Shown here one piece after another: positions 53,394 through 63,899 of a stretch of DNA of 64,000 nt. The DNA is from Bacteroidales bacterium UBA5382 (GTDB lineage Bacteria; Bacteroidota; Bacteroidia; Bacteroidales; Dysgonomonadaceae). The first letter of the stretch is position 1; every line of letters begins with the position of its first letter. A program made the position numbers and the translations under genes. The stretch lies in contig DHOU01000037.1 of the NCBI GenBank assembly GCA_002409745.1, positions 1 to 64,000 on the forward strand, in the 5' to 3' direction. The notes under the pieces were generated by a model. It searched no databases. It was not told the DNA's origin and saw only the letters and a program-made list of their open reading frames with translations.

Positions 53394-54818
53394 TTACATG
53401 CCGAAGCTGTATTTGGTAATCGTATCGATAATAATATTGAGGAGACCCGCCGATATAATACCGGCAGAACAGATAATTAAGCTGGCTTTGTTCCAGGAAT
53501 CGGTCGCCAAGGTTTGGATCGGATGATCGTTTTTATCGATAAACATCGCCTTCACAACCCTCAGATAGTAATACAACGAAATGATGACGTTTACCGCTGC
53601 AATCAGTACCAATATATACAAGTCTTGTTGTGCTGCTGCGTAGAAGATGAAGAACTTGCTGACAAAACCGGCAAAAGGAGCGATACCGGCCAACGAAAAC
53701 ATAGCGAGCATCATTACAAAGCTGAGCTTGGGATTCGTTTGATAGAGGCCTTTATAATCGTCTATACTGAGTTTGCCCGTCCTGTTTTCAATGGCCGAGA
53801 TGACCCCGAATGCCGCCAGGTTGGAAAATACATAGACCAGTATATAATATAATACTGTAGACATACCCAATGAAGAGCCGCTTATCACGCCCAAAGCAAT
53901 GTATCCGGCTTGCGAGATGGACGAAAACGCCAGGAAGCGTTTGATGTTCCGTTGTCTCAAAGCGAACAGGTTTCCGACCGTGATCGTGAGGATAATGATC
54001 CAAAATAGGATATTGTGCCATTCGGTGACTAAATTGCCGAATACTTTAAACAGTAACGTCATCAGAACGAATACGGCCGAGCTCTTCGAAACCACCGAAA
54101 AATAAGAGGTGACATTCGTCGGTGCGCCTTCGTAGACATCGGCTGTCCATAAATGGAAAGGTACGAGCGATATCTTGAAGAACAATCCCGATATGAAGAA
54201 TACAAATGCCATGATTTGTAGTGGATTGCTCGTGATTAGCGAGGCCATGTCGGAGAAGTATAATGTTCCGGCCGTGCCGTAAAGATAAGAGATGCCGAAA
54301 AGCATGATGCCCGACGAGAAAGCCGACGAAAGAATAAACTTGGCGCCTGCTTCGGCTGACTTCTTGTCTTTTTTATCGAATGCCACTAATGTCGCTAACG
54401 GAATCGACGCCATTTCCAAGCCGATGTAGAAGAGCATGAAGTGTCCGCTGGAGATCATAAAATACATTCCCAACAGCGTTGTCAGCGTCAGGAAGTAATA
54501 TTCCCCCCGCTTATTCTTTTGTGCATCGCCGTCGAAGAGATGCTTTGCCTGAAGGAAAATGAGTAGCGTGGCGATGTTTAAAATGGTTTTTACCACCGTC
54601 ATAATCGGCTCGTATTGATACATCCCGCCAAACGATTCTCCCGCTTCATACGGAAAGAGATTGAGTGCGGTGTGAACGGCAAATAAGAAGATCGCGACAG
54701 GCTGAAAATATCTCATCCCTTTGTTGCCTGCGATAATATCGTACAACAATAAAAAGAGGATGACACCTAACAGTGACACCTCACTGCGCATATATATAAA
54801 ATTACTGAAATAATCCAT
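53394..54818 (-). CDS. nuoN: Complex I subunit NuoN
   Basis: A 474-residue antiporter-like membrane subunit, with about 14 helices, one of three proton pumps of complex I. The conserved region GLFFKISLVPFHLWTADVYEGAPT holds the key Lys and His residues, and AFSSISQAGYIALGV the second Lys region helix. Last gene of the operon; the next gene upstream (nuoM) ends 36 bases away. Confidence 0.95.
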   Translation of the reverse strand: MDYFSNFIYMRSEVSLLGVILFLLLYDIIAGNKGMRYFQPVAIFLFAVHTALNLFPYEAGESFGGMYQYEPIMTVVKTILNIATLLIFLQAKHLFDGDAQKNKRGEYYFLTLTTLLGMYFMISSGHFMLFYIGLEMASIPLATLVAFDKKDKKSAEAGAKFILSSAFSSGIMLFGISYLYGTAGTLYFSDMASLITSNPLQIMAFVFFISGLFFKISLVPFHLWTADVYEGAPTNVTSYFSVVSKSSAVFVLMTLLFKVFGNLVTEWHNILFWIIILTITVGNLFALRQRNIKRFLAFSSISQAGYIALGVISGSSLGMSTVLYYILVYVFSNLAAFGVISAIENRTGKLSIDDYKGLYQTNPKLSFVMMLAMFSLAGIAPFAGFVSKFFIFYAAAQQDLYILVLIAAVNVIISLYYYLRVVKAMFIDKNDHPIQTLATDSWNKASLIICSAGIISAGLLNIIIDTITKYSFGM

Positions 54819-54854
54819 ACTGCTTTATTGACTAATATTCTTTTATGATTCTTA

Positions 54855-56336
54855 TTATCTTACTAACTGCGCTACGACATTGCCGAGACTCTCATGTATC
54901 ATGTCCGAAACACCTAAGGGGAAAGAACCTATATATACAATTCCCGCGATTAAGGTGATTACCGCAAAGCGTTCATACCAGTGCGCATCGTCTAACGTGG
55001 CATGTGCCGGATTCTGAATGCTCCCGTAAAGGAATTTTCCCACTGTCCGCAGGATATAGACCGCTCCGATGACGATGGAAGTGATGCTCGCGATCGTCAG
55101 CACACGATAGAGTATTTCGGTATTTTCAAATGCGCCGATAAAAATGGTCATTTCGGCAGCGAACCCGCTCAATCCCGGAAGACCGATGTTGGCCAAACCG
55201 GCAATCACAAAACAGACGCCGAGGAAAGGCATAATCTTCATCAAGCCGCCCATTTCCGTAATAAGGCGCGTATGCGTGCGTCCGTAAATCATTCCGATTA
55301 AGGCGAAGAATAAGGCCGTGATCAATCCGTGCGAAAGCATCTGCAACACGGCGCCCGTCATCGCGGTTTGCGTAAGCATCAGGATGGCGAACAACACCAG
55401 GTTACAGTGACTGACCGATGAATAGGCGTTGATGTATTTCAAGTCGGTCTGACGGATGGCCACTAAAGCGCCGTAAACAACGCCGATGCCTGTCAGTACG
55501 AGGAAGATGGGGGATAACTTTTCGGCGGCTTCCGGCATTAAATAAATTGCTACACGGAAGCATCCGTATCCTCCTAACTTCATTAATACTCCCGCGTGGA
55601 GCATCGATACCGCCGTCGGCGCCGAAGCATGACCGTCGGGCGACCATGTGTGGAATGGGAACAATGCTCCCAACACTCCGAAGCCGAAGAACGTGAGCGT
55701 GAAGAATAAGTATTGCTGCTGTACCGGAATGGTTGTCTTTACAATCTCTAAAATATCCATGCTGTTGGCCCCCGAGCTGAAATAGATGCCGAGTATTCCG
55801 ACAAGCAAGATCATCGAAGAGCCCATTAACATCAGGGTTAGTTTCATCGCCGAGTATTCCTTCTTACCGCTTCCCCATACGCCGATGAGCAGATACATGG
55901 GTATCAATGCCGTTTCGTAAAAGAGGAACATCGTAAATAAGTCGGTAGAGATAAAAAATCCGTACACTCCGGCGGCTAACAGGGAGAACCACAAGAAAAA
56001 TTCTTTGGTCAAGGGAGCGATTCTCCAGGAAGTGAATACGCCGGTAAAGACGATGACCGACGAGAGGCAAAGCATGGCTACCGATACACCGTCGACACCT
56101 ACCGAATAGTTTATGTTGAGCGGCTTATACCAGGCGACCGAAGAGGTAAACAGCATCGGGTCGACCGCTCCGGCATTTCTTGCCGCGATGTATTGATATA
56201 CCAGATTAGCCGAAAGGATTACCAACAGGGAACTTCCCGTAACCATTATCGCCAAGACCTGCTTTCTGTTTTTTGACAAAAACAACGCTAAGATCATTAG
56301 CACAGGTACCAGTACAAACAGTGATAAAAAATTCAT
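54855..56336 (-). CDS. nuoM: Complex I subunit NuoM
   Basis: A 493-residue antiporter-like subunit. The conserved Glu is in LFYETALIPMYLLIGVWG, the pump Lys and His in LFPFHTWSPDGHASAPTAVS, and YINAYSSVSHCNLVLFAI matches the family. About 14 helices. It lies 28 bases behind nuoL. Confidence 0.96.
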   Translation of the reverse strand: MNFLSLFVLVPVLMILALFLSKNRKQVLAIMVTGSSLLVILSANLVYQYIAARNAGAVDPMLFTSSVAWYKPLNINYSVGVDGVSVAMLCLSSVIVFTGVFTSWRIAPLTKEFFLWFSLLAAGVYGFFISTDLFTMFLFYETALIPMYLLIGVWGSGKKEYSAMKLTLMLMGSSMILLVGILGIYFSSGANSMDILEIVKTTIPVQQQYLFFTLTFFGFGVLGALFPFHTWSPDGHASAPTAVSMLHAGVLMKLGGYGCFRVAIYLMPEAAEKLSPIFLVLTGIGVVYGALVAIRQTDLKYINAYSSVSHCNLVLFAILMLTQTAMTGAVLQMLSHGLITALFFALIGMIYGRTHTRLITEMGGLMKIMPFLGVCFVIAGLANIGLPGLSGFAAEMTIFIGAFENTEILYRVLTIASITSIVIGAVYILRTVGKFLYGSIQNPAHATLDDAHWYERFAVITLIAGIVYIGSFPLGVSDMIHESLGNVVAQLVR

Positions 56337-56364
56337 ATCTTGTTTTCTTTTTATTGATGCGTTA

Positions 56365-58266
56365 TTAAATAAATAGGAGCAAAGCCGTAATTAACAGCGT
56401 TCCGAACAGGAATACATAAGCATACCATTGAATTTCGCCCGATTGGAAACCTCTGATCCGGATGGATACCCAATCCGTAGCCGAAGCCAATCCGTTGATA
56501 AAGCCGTCTACAATATGACGGTCGAACCATGCCAGCGGACGCGATACGCAATTGAAGATGATCTTTTTCGTAATAAAGAGATAAATCTCATCGATGTAAA
56601 AGCGGTGATAGGCGGCCTGATGGAATCCCCTTATCGAGTTTGCAATACGGTTGGGTACGTCGCTCGGCTTTCTATATAATACGGTGGCAATAATGATGCC
56701 CACTACCGCCAAAATGATGCTTACGGTGGCGATAGTCCAATCGAGATGGATCGTATAATCGGATCGGTCGGCCGTTACGAAATGTCCGAAAGGAATGAAT
56801 CCTCCCAACACAGTAGGGATGGCCAGAAATACCAACGGGAATGTCATCGAAACAGGAGACTCGTGCGGAATATGCGTATAGTTTGTCGCTTTTCCCCAGA
56901 AGATATTGTAGTATAGCCGGAACATGTAGAACGCCGTCAAGCCGGCTGTTACCGTCATCCAGATACCCATTCCGTTGCTGAAATGGAAGGCGGCGGTAAG
57001 TATTTCGTCTTTACTCACAAATCCCGAGAAAGGCGGAATCCCCGCGATGGCCAAACAAGCAATAAGGAATGTCCAATGGGTGACGGGCATGTATTTGCGA
57101 AGGCCCCCCATATCTTTCATTTCGTTGCTATGCACCGCGTGGATAATAGAACCGGCCCCGAGGAAGAGGAGCGCTTTAAACATGGCGTGCGTAAACAGGT
57201 GGAACATGGAAGACATGTATCCGAGTCCTTCGTGTCCTTCGAGTTTGGAAACGCCGAGAGCGACCATCATGAATCCGATTTGCGAGATCGTCGAAAAGGC
57301 CAACACGCGTTTGATATCGGTTTGGGCAATCGCTATGATCGCGGCAAACAACGATGTGAATGCGCCCACATAGGCAATGCCGTGAAGTACTTCGGGCGTA
57401 AATCCTATATAGATGGGGAACAAGCGCGCGACCAAGTAAACGCCGGCTACTACCATGGTTGCTGCGTGGATGAGCGCCGACACCGGGGTGGGGCCTTCCA
57501 TCGCGTCGGGCAACCAGATATGCAACGGGAACATGGCCGATTTACCGGCGCCCCCGATAAAGATTAAGGCCATCGCCCATACCAGCGCCGAAGCGCCCAA
57601 AAAGCTGCTGCCGATGGCGCTGCTGAAAATAGAGGCGTCGCCCGACATCAATATGCCGAAGTCGAATGTCTGCGTAAAGTACGACAATACCAATATACCG
57701 ATGAGGAAGAACATATCGGCAAAACGCGTCACGATAAATGCTTTCTTCGAAGCGGCGATGGCTGCCGGTTTGGTGTAGTAGAAGCCGATGAGCAGGTATG
57801 AAGAAACGCCCACCAACTCCCAAAAGATATACATTTGGAAAATATTCGTGGCCAAAACCAATCCCATCATCGAGAACGTGAAGAGCGAAAGGAACGAGTA
57901 GTAGCGTTGAAATCCTACTTCGCCTTTCATGTACCCTAAACTATATATATGAACCATTAACGAAACGGTGGAAATGACAACCAGCATCATGACTGATATC
58001 GGGTCGAGCAGTATCCCCATATCGATATGAAGATTAGCCCCTACTCGTAGCCAGGTTGTATTTAAAACGGTAAGCGATTGGTAAACACCGTCTATTTTTT
58101 GAGTGGTGAAATAGGCCCATGCTGTGTAGTACGACAAGAGGGTCACCACGGTAAGGGATGTCGTTCCGATTAGTCCGGATGCCTTATGGCTTAACTTATT
58201 ACTAAGCAATCCCACGATAAGGAATGAAGCTAACGGGAACAGAAGTATAAATAAAGTATATTCCAT
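56365..58266 (-). CDS. nuoL: Complex I subunit NuoL
   Basis: A 633-residue antiporter-like subunit with the long C-terminal lateral helix (from about 530) that clamps NuoM and NuoN. IFWELVGVSSYLLIGFYYTK has the conserved Glu, GKSAMFPLHIWLPDAMEGPT the pump Lys region, and VLAFSTISQIGFMMVALGV the middle Lys helix. Length is slightly above E. coli NuoL (613). Confidence 0.96.
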   Translation of the reverse strand: MEYTLFILLFPLASFLIVGLLSNKLSHKASGLIGTTSLTVVTLLSYYTAWAYFTTQKIDGVYQSLTVLNTTWLRVGANLHIDMGILLDPISVMMLVVISTVSLMVHIYSLGYMKGEVGFQRYYSFLSLFTFSMMGLVLATNIFQMYIFWELVGVSSYLLIGFYYTKPAAIAASKKAFIVTRFADMFFLIGILVLSYFTQTFDFGILMSGDASIFSSAIGSSFLGASALVWAMALIFIGGAGKSAMFPLHIWLPDAMEGPTPVSALIHAATMVVAGVYLVARLFPIYIGFTPEVLHGIAYVGAFTSLFAAIIAIAQTDIKRVLAFSTISQIGFMMVALGVSKLEGHEGLGYMSSMFHLFTHAMFKALLFLGAGSIIHAVHSNEMKDMGGLRKYMPVTHWTFLIACLAIAGIPPFSGFVSKDEILTAAFHFSNGMGIWMTVTAGLTAFYMFRLYYNIFWGKATNYTHIPHESPVSMTFPLVFLAIPTVLGGFIPFGHFVTADRSDYTIHLDWTIATVSIILAVVGIIIATVLYRKPSDVPNRIANSIRGFHQAAYHRFYIDEIYLFITKKIIFNCVSRPLAWFDRHIVDGFINGLASATDWVSIRIRGFQSGEIQWYAYVFLFGTLLITALLLFI

Positions 58267-58303
58267 GAGAAATATGAATTTGTTTTAGTTCTTAACTCTA
58301 TTA

Positions 58304-58642
58304 TTATCCTTTTAGGTGTTTTATATTATCCACATCGGCATTGCCGAAATTGCGATACACATTTATTATGATAGCAATGGCGACTGCTGTTTCGCAGGCT
58401 GCAATGGCAATACCGAATAACGCAAAAAACAATCCTTCCATCTGATCGGGATATAAGTAGCGGTTGAAAACTGCAAAATTAATATCTACGGCATTTAATA
58501 TCAATTCAACGGATATCAAAATCATAATTAAATTCCTGCGGGTGAAGAAGCCGTAAATACCGGCAAAAAACATGATCAGGCTCACTATCTGAAAACCGAT
58601 CATCGGAATCGGCCCTCCCGCATTAATCAAAAATTCTCCCAT
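58304..58642 (-). CDS. nuoK: Complex I subunit NuoK
   Basis: A 112-residue subunit of three helices. Conserved membrane glutamates are in LIMILISVELILNAVDINFAVF (shown in part by ILISVELILNAV) and GIAIAACETAVAIAI, which form part of the proton path next to NuoJ. Gap of 8 bases to nuoJ. Confidence 0.94.
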   Translation of the reverse strand: MGEFLINAGGPIPMIGFQIVSLIMFFAGIYGFFTRRNLIMILISVELILNAVDINFAVFNRYLYPDQMEGLFFALFGIAIAACETAVAIAIIINVYRNFGNADVDNIKHLKG

Positions 58643-58649
58643 TTTCTTA

Positions 58650-59186
58650 TCAATCTAATTTGTTTATATTTTCGTCGTTACCGTTATCTTTTCTGGCTAT
58701 CAGAATGGCACCCACAATACAGGCGAGCAACAATACGCTGATCACTTCAAAAGGCAATAAGTATTGATATTTATCCGTTCCCATCATAGCCGTGCCGATA
58801 TCTTGCATTTGCAATTCATCTCCTTTGACAAACCGGTAAACCCGTGTGACATTATTCAAAATGATATAACCGCACAGGACTAATCCGGCAAGGGACAGCA
58901 CTGCCGACGATTTTACTTTCCAACTGTCTTGCGGATTGACATCGATTCCCGGCTTATGCGTCAGGAAAATGGCCATAATGAAAAGAACCATGATGCCGCC
59001 TGCGTAGACCGACACTTGTACCGCGAACAGAAAGTAGTAATTCAACAACATATAAATGCCCGCTGTGCCTAATAATACGAACAGAAGGTAAGTAGCCGAA
59101 CGGACTACCTGTTTACTCGTAACAGCCAAAATCGAAAAAACGGCTATCACAATTGCTAGTATATAGAATATGATTTGTTCTGTCAT
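58650..59186 (-). CDS. nuoJ: Complex I subunit NuoJ
   Basis: A 178-residue membrane subunit with five helices. LLNYYFLFAVQVSVYAGGIM holds the conserved Tyr and pi-bulge helix that couples quinone reduction to pumping. VISVLLLACIVGAILIARKD is the last helix. It starts two bases after the nuoI stop. Confidence 0.93.
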   Translation of the reverse strand: MTEQIIFYILAIVIAVFSILAVTSKQVVRSATYLLFVLLGTAGIYMLLNYYFLFAVQVSVYAGGIMVLFIMAIFLTHKPGIDVNPQDSWKVKSSAVLSLAGLVLCGYIILNNVTRVYRFVKGDELQMQDIGTAMMGTDKYQYLLPFEVISVLLLACIVGAILIARKDNGNDENINKLD

Positions 59187-59188
59187 CG

Positions 59189-59845
59189 TTAGTTATTCTC
59201 CTTGTCTGTATGTTCGTTCGATAGATTTCCCGAAGGATTTGTTTTGGGGGCGTTATCCGTCTTGTTGTCTGCCGGAGAGGTTGAAGTCCCGGCTGTCACG
59301 ACAGAAGGAGTCGGTCGTGTCGCTTCTGTTGCCTCAGACGCAGGAGCGACCGGCGTTTTGGGCGCTGCCGGAACTGTCTTTTTCTTTTCCCTCAGTTTGG
59401 ATCCCGGGTGATTTAATTGGTGATGTAATTTTTCCCGATCGAAAACCGCGCCTTCGAAATCATTGTTGAAAATGATCGCATTTGAAGGGCATGAAATCAC
59501 GCAGATGTTACAGAAGGTGCACATACCATAGTCCCATAAATGTTTATCTAATGCGACTCTCGATTTACCTTCTTCATTCACGACTTTTTTAGAGATAACG
59601 TTGATCGTCCCGTTAGGACAGTTCCTCATGCAGATTCCGCAGGCAGTACAGGCATGTTCGTTATTCTCGTCGTGAGGCATGATTAATTCGGACCTCCAGC
59701 GATCCGAAATGACCAAGGTCTTCCTGTTTTCGGGATACTCCATGGTCACTTTCTTACTCCAAAATTGTTTCCAAGTAACCATCATCCCGCCGACGAGCGA
59801 TTTTAATCCTGTATAAATGCCAGATATATACTTCGAAAAACTCAT
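59189..59845 (-). CDS. nuoI: Complex I subunit NuoI with long Pro/Thr-rich tail
   Basis: A 218-residue iron-sulfur subunit carrying two 4Fe-4S clusters: CTACGICMRNCPNGTI near 75-90 and CTFCNICVISCPSNAI near 113-128. The core resembles E. coli NuoI but shows LVISDRWRSELIMPHDENNE before the first motif instead of the usual GRH stretch. After about residue 150 an Ala/Pro/Thr/Asn-rich tail of some 65 residues follows (KKKTVPAAPKTPVAPASEAT), without motifs and probably disordered. The tail is longer than in typical homologues. Confidence 0.93.
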   Translation of the reverse strand: MSFSKYISGIYTGLKSLVGGMMVTWKQFWSKKVTMEYPENRKTLVISDRWRSELIMPHDENNEHACTACGICMRNCPNGTINVISKKVVNEEGKSRVALDKHLWDYGMCTFCNICVISCPSNAIIFNNDFEGAVFDREKLHHQLNHPGSKLREKKKTVPAAPKTPVAPASEATEATRPTPSVVTAGTSTSPADNKTDNAPKTNPSGNLSNEHTDKENN

Positions 59846-59906
59846 ATCTGTATTATATTGTTTGTTTTATATATAATTCTTTTATTAATTGACATAGAGA
59901 GAACGC

Positions 59907-61031
59907 TTATTTACCGAATACAGCAGGAAAAATATCTGCCAGAGTCAATCCCGATAGCACGATAATTACCATGACCAGAATGTTCACTAAATTAATAGGG
60001 AGAAGATATTTCCATTCCAGATTCAGTAACAGGTCGATACGCAAACGCGGGAACGACCAGCGTACCCATAAGCTGAGGAACATCAGCACAAATGCTTTTC
60101 CGAAAAACCATATCCAGGAAGGAATGTACCACATCACCTGATTGAAGGCGTCCCATCCTTTTATTTGGATAGGCATCCATCCTCCCAGAAATACGGTGGT
60201 GGCAATAGCTGCAATGATAAACATATTCAGGTATTCGGCCAAATAAAAGAACCCGAATCGAAGACCCGAATATTCGGTATGATATCCTGCTGTGAGTTCC
60301 GACTCCGCTTCCGGAAGGTCGAAAGGTCCCCTGTTTGTTTCGGCATGTCCCGATATCAGGAAAATAACGAATGCTATAAAAGCCGGTATATGACCATTAA
60401 ATAAGTTCCAGCAATAACGTTGTCCCTCGATGAGTTCCGAAAATTGCATGGTCCCGCTTAAAACAACGATTGTCATTAAGGAAAAACCGGCCGAAAGCTC
60501 GTAGCTGATAAATTGAGCGCCGCTTCGCATGGCCCCGATCATGGAATATTTATTATTACTCGACCAACCGGCCAGTAAAATACCAATGACTCCGATCGAT
60601 GAGACGGCTAATACATAAAATACGCCGATATTAAAATCTACTGCTTGCAAACTTTGCCCGAAAGGTATTGCACCGAACGAGAGTACCGACGCAACAATTA
60701 CAAAGAATGGGGCCAGGTAATACAGGAGTTTGTCAATTTTATTGACGTGTATTATTTCCTTGATCAATATTTTGATCATGTCGGCGATTGACTGAATGAC
60801 ACCATATTTTCCTAATCGGTTCGGCCCCAGGCGGGATTGGAAAAAAGCTGCTATCTTACGTTCAATATAAATCAGAGCTAACGCAATCAGGGCATAAGCG
60901 GCAAGTATGGCTATACCTATTAATATGCCTTCCACCAATGTAGCCCAAAACGGCGACAAGCTGCTCCTGAAAAAAGCATCGAGACTGTGCACTAACTTAG
61001 TCAGTTCCAATGGCTGTGAGTATAACAACAT
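59907..61031 (-). CDS. nuoH: Complex I subunit NuoH
   Basis: A 374-residue membrane subunit with about nine helices that forms the quinone chamber with NuoB and Nuo[21 protein letters not shown] at the first loop, [20 protein letters not shown] with the conserved acidic cluster, and [20 protein letters not shown] near the end are typical. Gap of 55 bases from nuoCD. Confidence 0.96.
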   Translation of the reverse strand: MLLYSQPLELTKLVHSLDAFFRSSLSPFWATLVEGILIGIAILAAYALIALALIYIERKIAAFFQSRLGPNRLGKYGVIQSIADMIKILIKEIIHVNKIDKLLYYLAPFFVIVASVLSFGAIPFGQSLQAVDFNIGVFYVLAVSSIGVIGILLAGWSSNNKYSMIGAMRSGAQFISYELSAGFSLMTIVVLSGTMQFSELIEGQRYCWNLFNGHIPAFIAFVIFLISGHAETNRGPFDLPEAESELTAGYHTEYSGLRFGFFYLAEYLNMFIIAAIATTVFLGGWMPIQIKGWDAFNQVMWYIPSWIWFFGKAFVLMFLSLWVRWSFPRLRIDLLLNLEWKYLLPINLVNILVMVIIVLSGLTLADIFPAVFGK

Positions 61032-61086
61032 ATTTTTTATATCTTTTCGTTGAGTTATCTAGTTGGTTACTTTTTACGAATATATT

Positions 61087-62718
61087 TTAACGGTCTATGT
61101 CGGGTATAACAAAATCTAACGACCCGGCAATACCGATTAAGTCGGAAAGCAGCGCCCCCCGTGCGGTTAAAGGCATCACTGAAACGGCTGATAAAGAAGG
61201 CGACCGGAGTTTTACGCGATAAGGACTCTTGTCCCCATGGCTTTCAATGAATACGCCGAATTCGCCTTTTCCGGTTTCCACGCTTTGGAAGAACTGTCCT
61301 TCCGGCAATCGAAGGACGGCTTTCACTTTTCCACAAATATCGCCTTCGGGGATATTGTCGATCAACTGTTCGATGATGCGCAAGGATTGCTCTATTTCAT
61401 CCAATCTATTCAGATAACGGGCGTAGGAGTCGCCTTCGGTACGGATGATTTCCTTAAATTCCACCTTATCGTATAAGGAATAAGGTTTGTATTTTCTTAC
61501 GTCGCACGACCATCCCGATGCACGTCCTGCCGGGCCGGTAACGCCATAACTAATGGCTTGCTCTTTCGTTAAATGTCCGATATTGACCATTCGGCCCAAT
61601 GCGATGGCATTGTGAGAAAAGAATTCGTCATATTCTACCAATCGTTGACGCATGTATGGGATGAATGCCTTCACATCTTTCTGGAAATCTTTATAGATGT
61701 CGAACATCACTCCTCCCACCACATTTTGATTGATGATGAGGCGCCCGCCGCAAGTCTTGTCGAAGATGTCCAGCACATGTTCTCTTTCGCGCATACCATA
61801 CACAAAAGCGGTGGTAGCACCTAAGTCATTACACTGACAGGCCCATGCCAGTAAGTGTGAACTGACACGTTGCAACTCGTCCATAATGGTACGGATATAT
61901 TCGGCCCGTTGGGGAACTTCAATCTCTCCTGCTTTTTCAATGCACATGCAGAGTCCGTGCCGGTTGATATTGGCAGACAAATAATCCAGCCGATCGGTAA
62001 AATGCAAAATTTGCGGATAGGTCATGCTTTCGCATAACTTCTCGATACCTCTATGGATATATCCGCTGTGCACATCGATTTTTTTTACAATTTCGCCATC
62101 GAGAGAAGTCCTGAAGTGCATCACGCCGTGAGTCGAAGGGTGTTGGGGCCCGATGTTGATAATATAATCATTTTCACCGAAGATGGGGACTTCCCGCTCG
62201 ACTAAATTCCCGTCGGCTGTTTCGATGATTTGAGGCGCGATATCTACAATTTCTTTGCTGATAACGTTAACAGGATTTAAATCCGGATTCTCATCGTAAT
62301 CCTTACGGAATGGAAATCCTTTCCAGTCGTCGTCCAATAAGAAACGGCGCATGTCGGGATTATTGATAAAGCGTATACCAAACAAAGCATACACTTCCCG
62401 TTCATTGAGATGAGCTGTTTCGTAAAGGTCGGAAACCGAATACAGCAGGGGATTTTCCCTGTCGGTCGTTGCCGTAATAATGACTACTTCGTGCGTCAGA
62501 TCGATGGAGGAAGATAATTGGTAAATAACGCCCAGTTTTTCACCCCAATCCATACCGATCAAACTTATCAGGTAGTCGAAAGGAAGCTCTTTGTTGTTTC
62601 GAAGGCCTTCGATCAACGGGCGTGCTTGTTTCGGCTCGACCGTTACGGTTAGTTTTTGTTTTTCTTCGATCAACGCGTCGCTTGCGATGTCTTGTATAAT
62701 TTGTTTGATATCTTTCAT
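61087..62718 (-). CDS. nuoCD: Complex I fused subunit NuoCD
   Basis: A 543-residue fusion of NuoC (about 1-150, with YALFGIRFINNPDMRRFLLD) and NuoD (about 180-543, with NIGPQHPSTHGVMHFRTSLD including the quinone-site His, and RLDYLSANINRHGLCMCIEK). The fusion is usual in Bacteroidetes and enterobacteria. I use ATG 62718, which gives a start like that of homologues; GTG 62745 would overlap the nuoB stop (GTGA) and add nine residues. Confidence 0.95.
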   Translation of the reverse strand: MKDIKQIIQDIASDALIEEKQKLTVTVEPKQARPLIEGLRNNKELPFDYLISLIGMDWGEKLGVIYQLSSSIDLTHEVVIITATTDRENPLLYSVSDLYETAHLNEREVYALFGIRFINNPDMRRFLLDDDWKGFPFRKDYDENPDLNPVNVISKEIVDIAPQIIETADGNLVEREVPIFGENDYIINIGPQHPSTHGVMHFRTSLDGEIVKKIDVHSGYIHRGIEKLCESMTYPQILHFTDRLDYLSANINRHGLCMCIEKAGEIEVPQRAEYIRTIMDELQRVSSHLLAWACQCNDLGATTAFVYGMREREHVLDIFDKTCGGRLIINQNVVGGVMFDIYKDFQKDVKAFIPYMRQRLVEYDEFFSHNAIALGRMVNIGHLTKEQAISYGVTGPAGRASGWSCDVRKYKPYSLYDKVEFKEIIRTEGDSYARYLNRLDEIEQSLRIIEQLIDNIPEGDICGKVKAVLRLPEGQFFQSVETGKGEFGVFIESHGDKSPYRVKLRSPSLSAVSVMPLTARGALLSDLIGIAGSLDFVIPDIDR

Positions 62719-62741
62719 TTCATTGAAATATAAGAACCGTG

Positions 62742-63386
62742 TCACTTTTTAACGAAGTCGATTTGCGGATCGATTTGTATTCCTGTTTTAGGATCGATCA
62801 ATGTCTCAGGTCGATAGTTGCGCCGGATTCGTTTGTTTCCGAAAAACCGTTCTACTTTCACTTTTCGTTGTAGCTGAAGCAATCCGTAGAATAACGATTC
62901 GGGGCGAGGGGGGCATCCGGGAATGTATACATCTACCGGAACGAGCTTGTCGACTCCCTTCACTACATTGTATGAATGAACGAACGGTCCTCCCGAAATA
63001 GCGCAAGAGCCCATGGCTACCACATATTTCGGCTCTGCCATCTGATCGTAAACGCGACGTAGCAAAGGAGACATTTTATTCACGATTGTGCCGGCGACAA
63101 TCATAACATCCGCTTGACGTGGGCTGTTACGGGTAACTTCCATCCCGAAACGGGCTAGATCGTAGTGTGCTGCCGCAGCGGCCATAAACTCAACACCACA
63201 GCAACTGGTGGCGAAAGCCAAAGGCCAAAGTGAATTCGAGCGTCCCCAGTTTATTAACTGGTCGAGTTTGCCAACGATAATATTAACGCCTTGTTCCTTC
63301 AGTTCGTCAATGTACTTTTGGAGTGTTTCATTATCTTTGAAATCCTCTGCCGGCAGTGCTTTGATTTTAACGTCTTTTACGTCCAT
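62742..63386 (-). CDS. nuoB: Complex I subunit NuoB
   Basis: A 214-residue subunit with the terminal 4Fe-4S cluster N2. Ligands are the tandem cysteines in [15 protein letters not shown], the Cys in [13 protein letters not shown], and [19 protein letters not shown] precedes them as in the family. ATG 63386 overlaps nuoA by 10 bases; ATG 63407 is possible but overlaps more. The C-terminal tail after RPE is some 45 residues long. Confidence 0.95.
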   Translation of the reverse strand: MDVKDVKIKALPAEDFKDNETLQKYIDELKEQGVNIIVGKLDQLINWGRSNSLWPLAFATSCCGVEFMAAAAAHYDLARFGMEVTRNSPRQADVMIVAGTIVNKMSPLLRRVYDQMAEPKYVVAMGSCAISGGPFVHSYNVVKGVDKLVPVDVYIPGCPPRPESLFYGLLQLQRKVKVERFFGNKRIRRNYRPETLIDPKTGIQIDPQIDFVKK

Positions 63387-63730
63387 TTCAATACTCCTTT
63401 CTTCCATGCATAAGCGAGTCCTAAACTAAGGATTGCAATAAAAATGAGAATGCTTGCAAGTCCCATCATTCCCAAGCTGCGCACAACCGTAGCCCAAGGA
63501 AACAAAAAGATGATTTCCACGTCGAACATCATAAACAGGATGGCATATAAGTAATAGCCAACTCTAAATTGCATCCATGATGTTCCATGCGTCGGTAAAC
63601 CACACTCGTAGGGTTCTCCCTTTTGGAAATTCGTCGATTTGGGCGAGAGGAGCATTGCCACTCCCAAGCCCGCGGCCACCAACGTGATTCCCGTAAGAAG
63701 AACTACCACAAACAGTGATGAATTAGTCAT
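63377..63730 (-). CDS. nuoA: Complex I subunit NuoA
   Basis: A 117-residue subunit with three helices. The matrix-side loop [20 protein letters not shown] has the conserved Cys that reports the active/deactive state in other organisms, and [17 protein letters not shown] is the second helix with its acidic residues. First gene of the operon. Confidence 0.95.
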   Translation of the reverse strand: MTNSSLFVVVLLTGITLVAAGLGVAMLLSPKSTNFQKGEPYECGLPTHGTSWMQFRVGYYLYAILFMMFDVEIIFLFPWATVVRSLGMMGLASILIFIAILSLGLAYAWKKGVLKWT

Positions 63731-63868
63731 AGATTCTTATAAACAAAAAATTAGTTTTTTTTTAATGTCTCATATAAATAATGATTGTGCCGGATATAAA
63801 CGCTTATATATAAAGCGTTAAGAACAGAAATGAAGTATCCGCTGACACAGATGCTATGAAAATGAATG

Positions 63869-63899
63869 CAAAGGTAGCGAAAAAGATTCAATGATTCAA
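63869..63899 (-). promoter_or_regulatory. Promoter of the nuo operon
   Basis: On the minus strand TTG (63899-63897), a 20-base spacer and TACCTTTG (63876-63869) fit the Bacteroidetes consensus. The start would be near 63862, with a leader of about 130 bases before nuoA. The remaining bases to 64000 show no gene; gttaaacggat- and gacggataac-like stretches near 63950-63985 form a weak inverted pattern. Confidence 0.6.
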
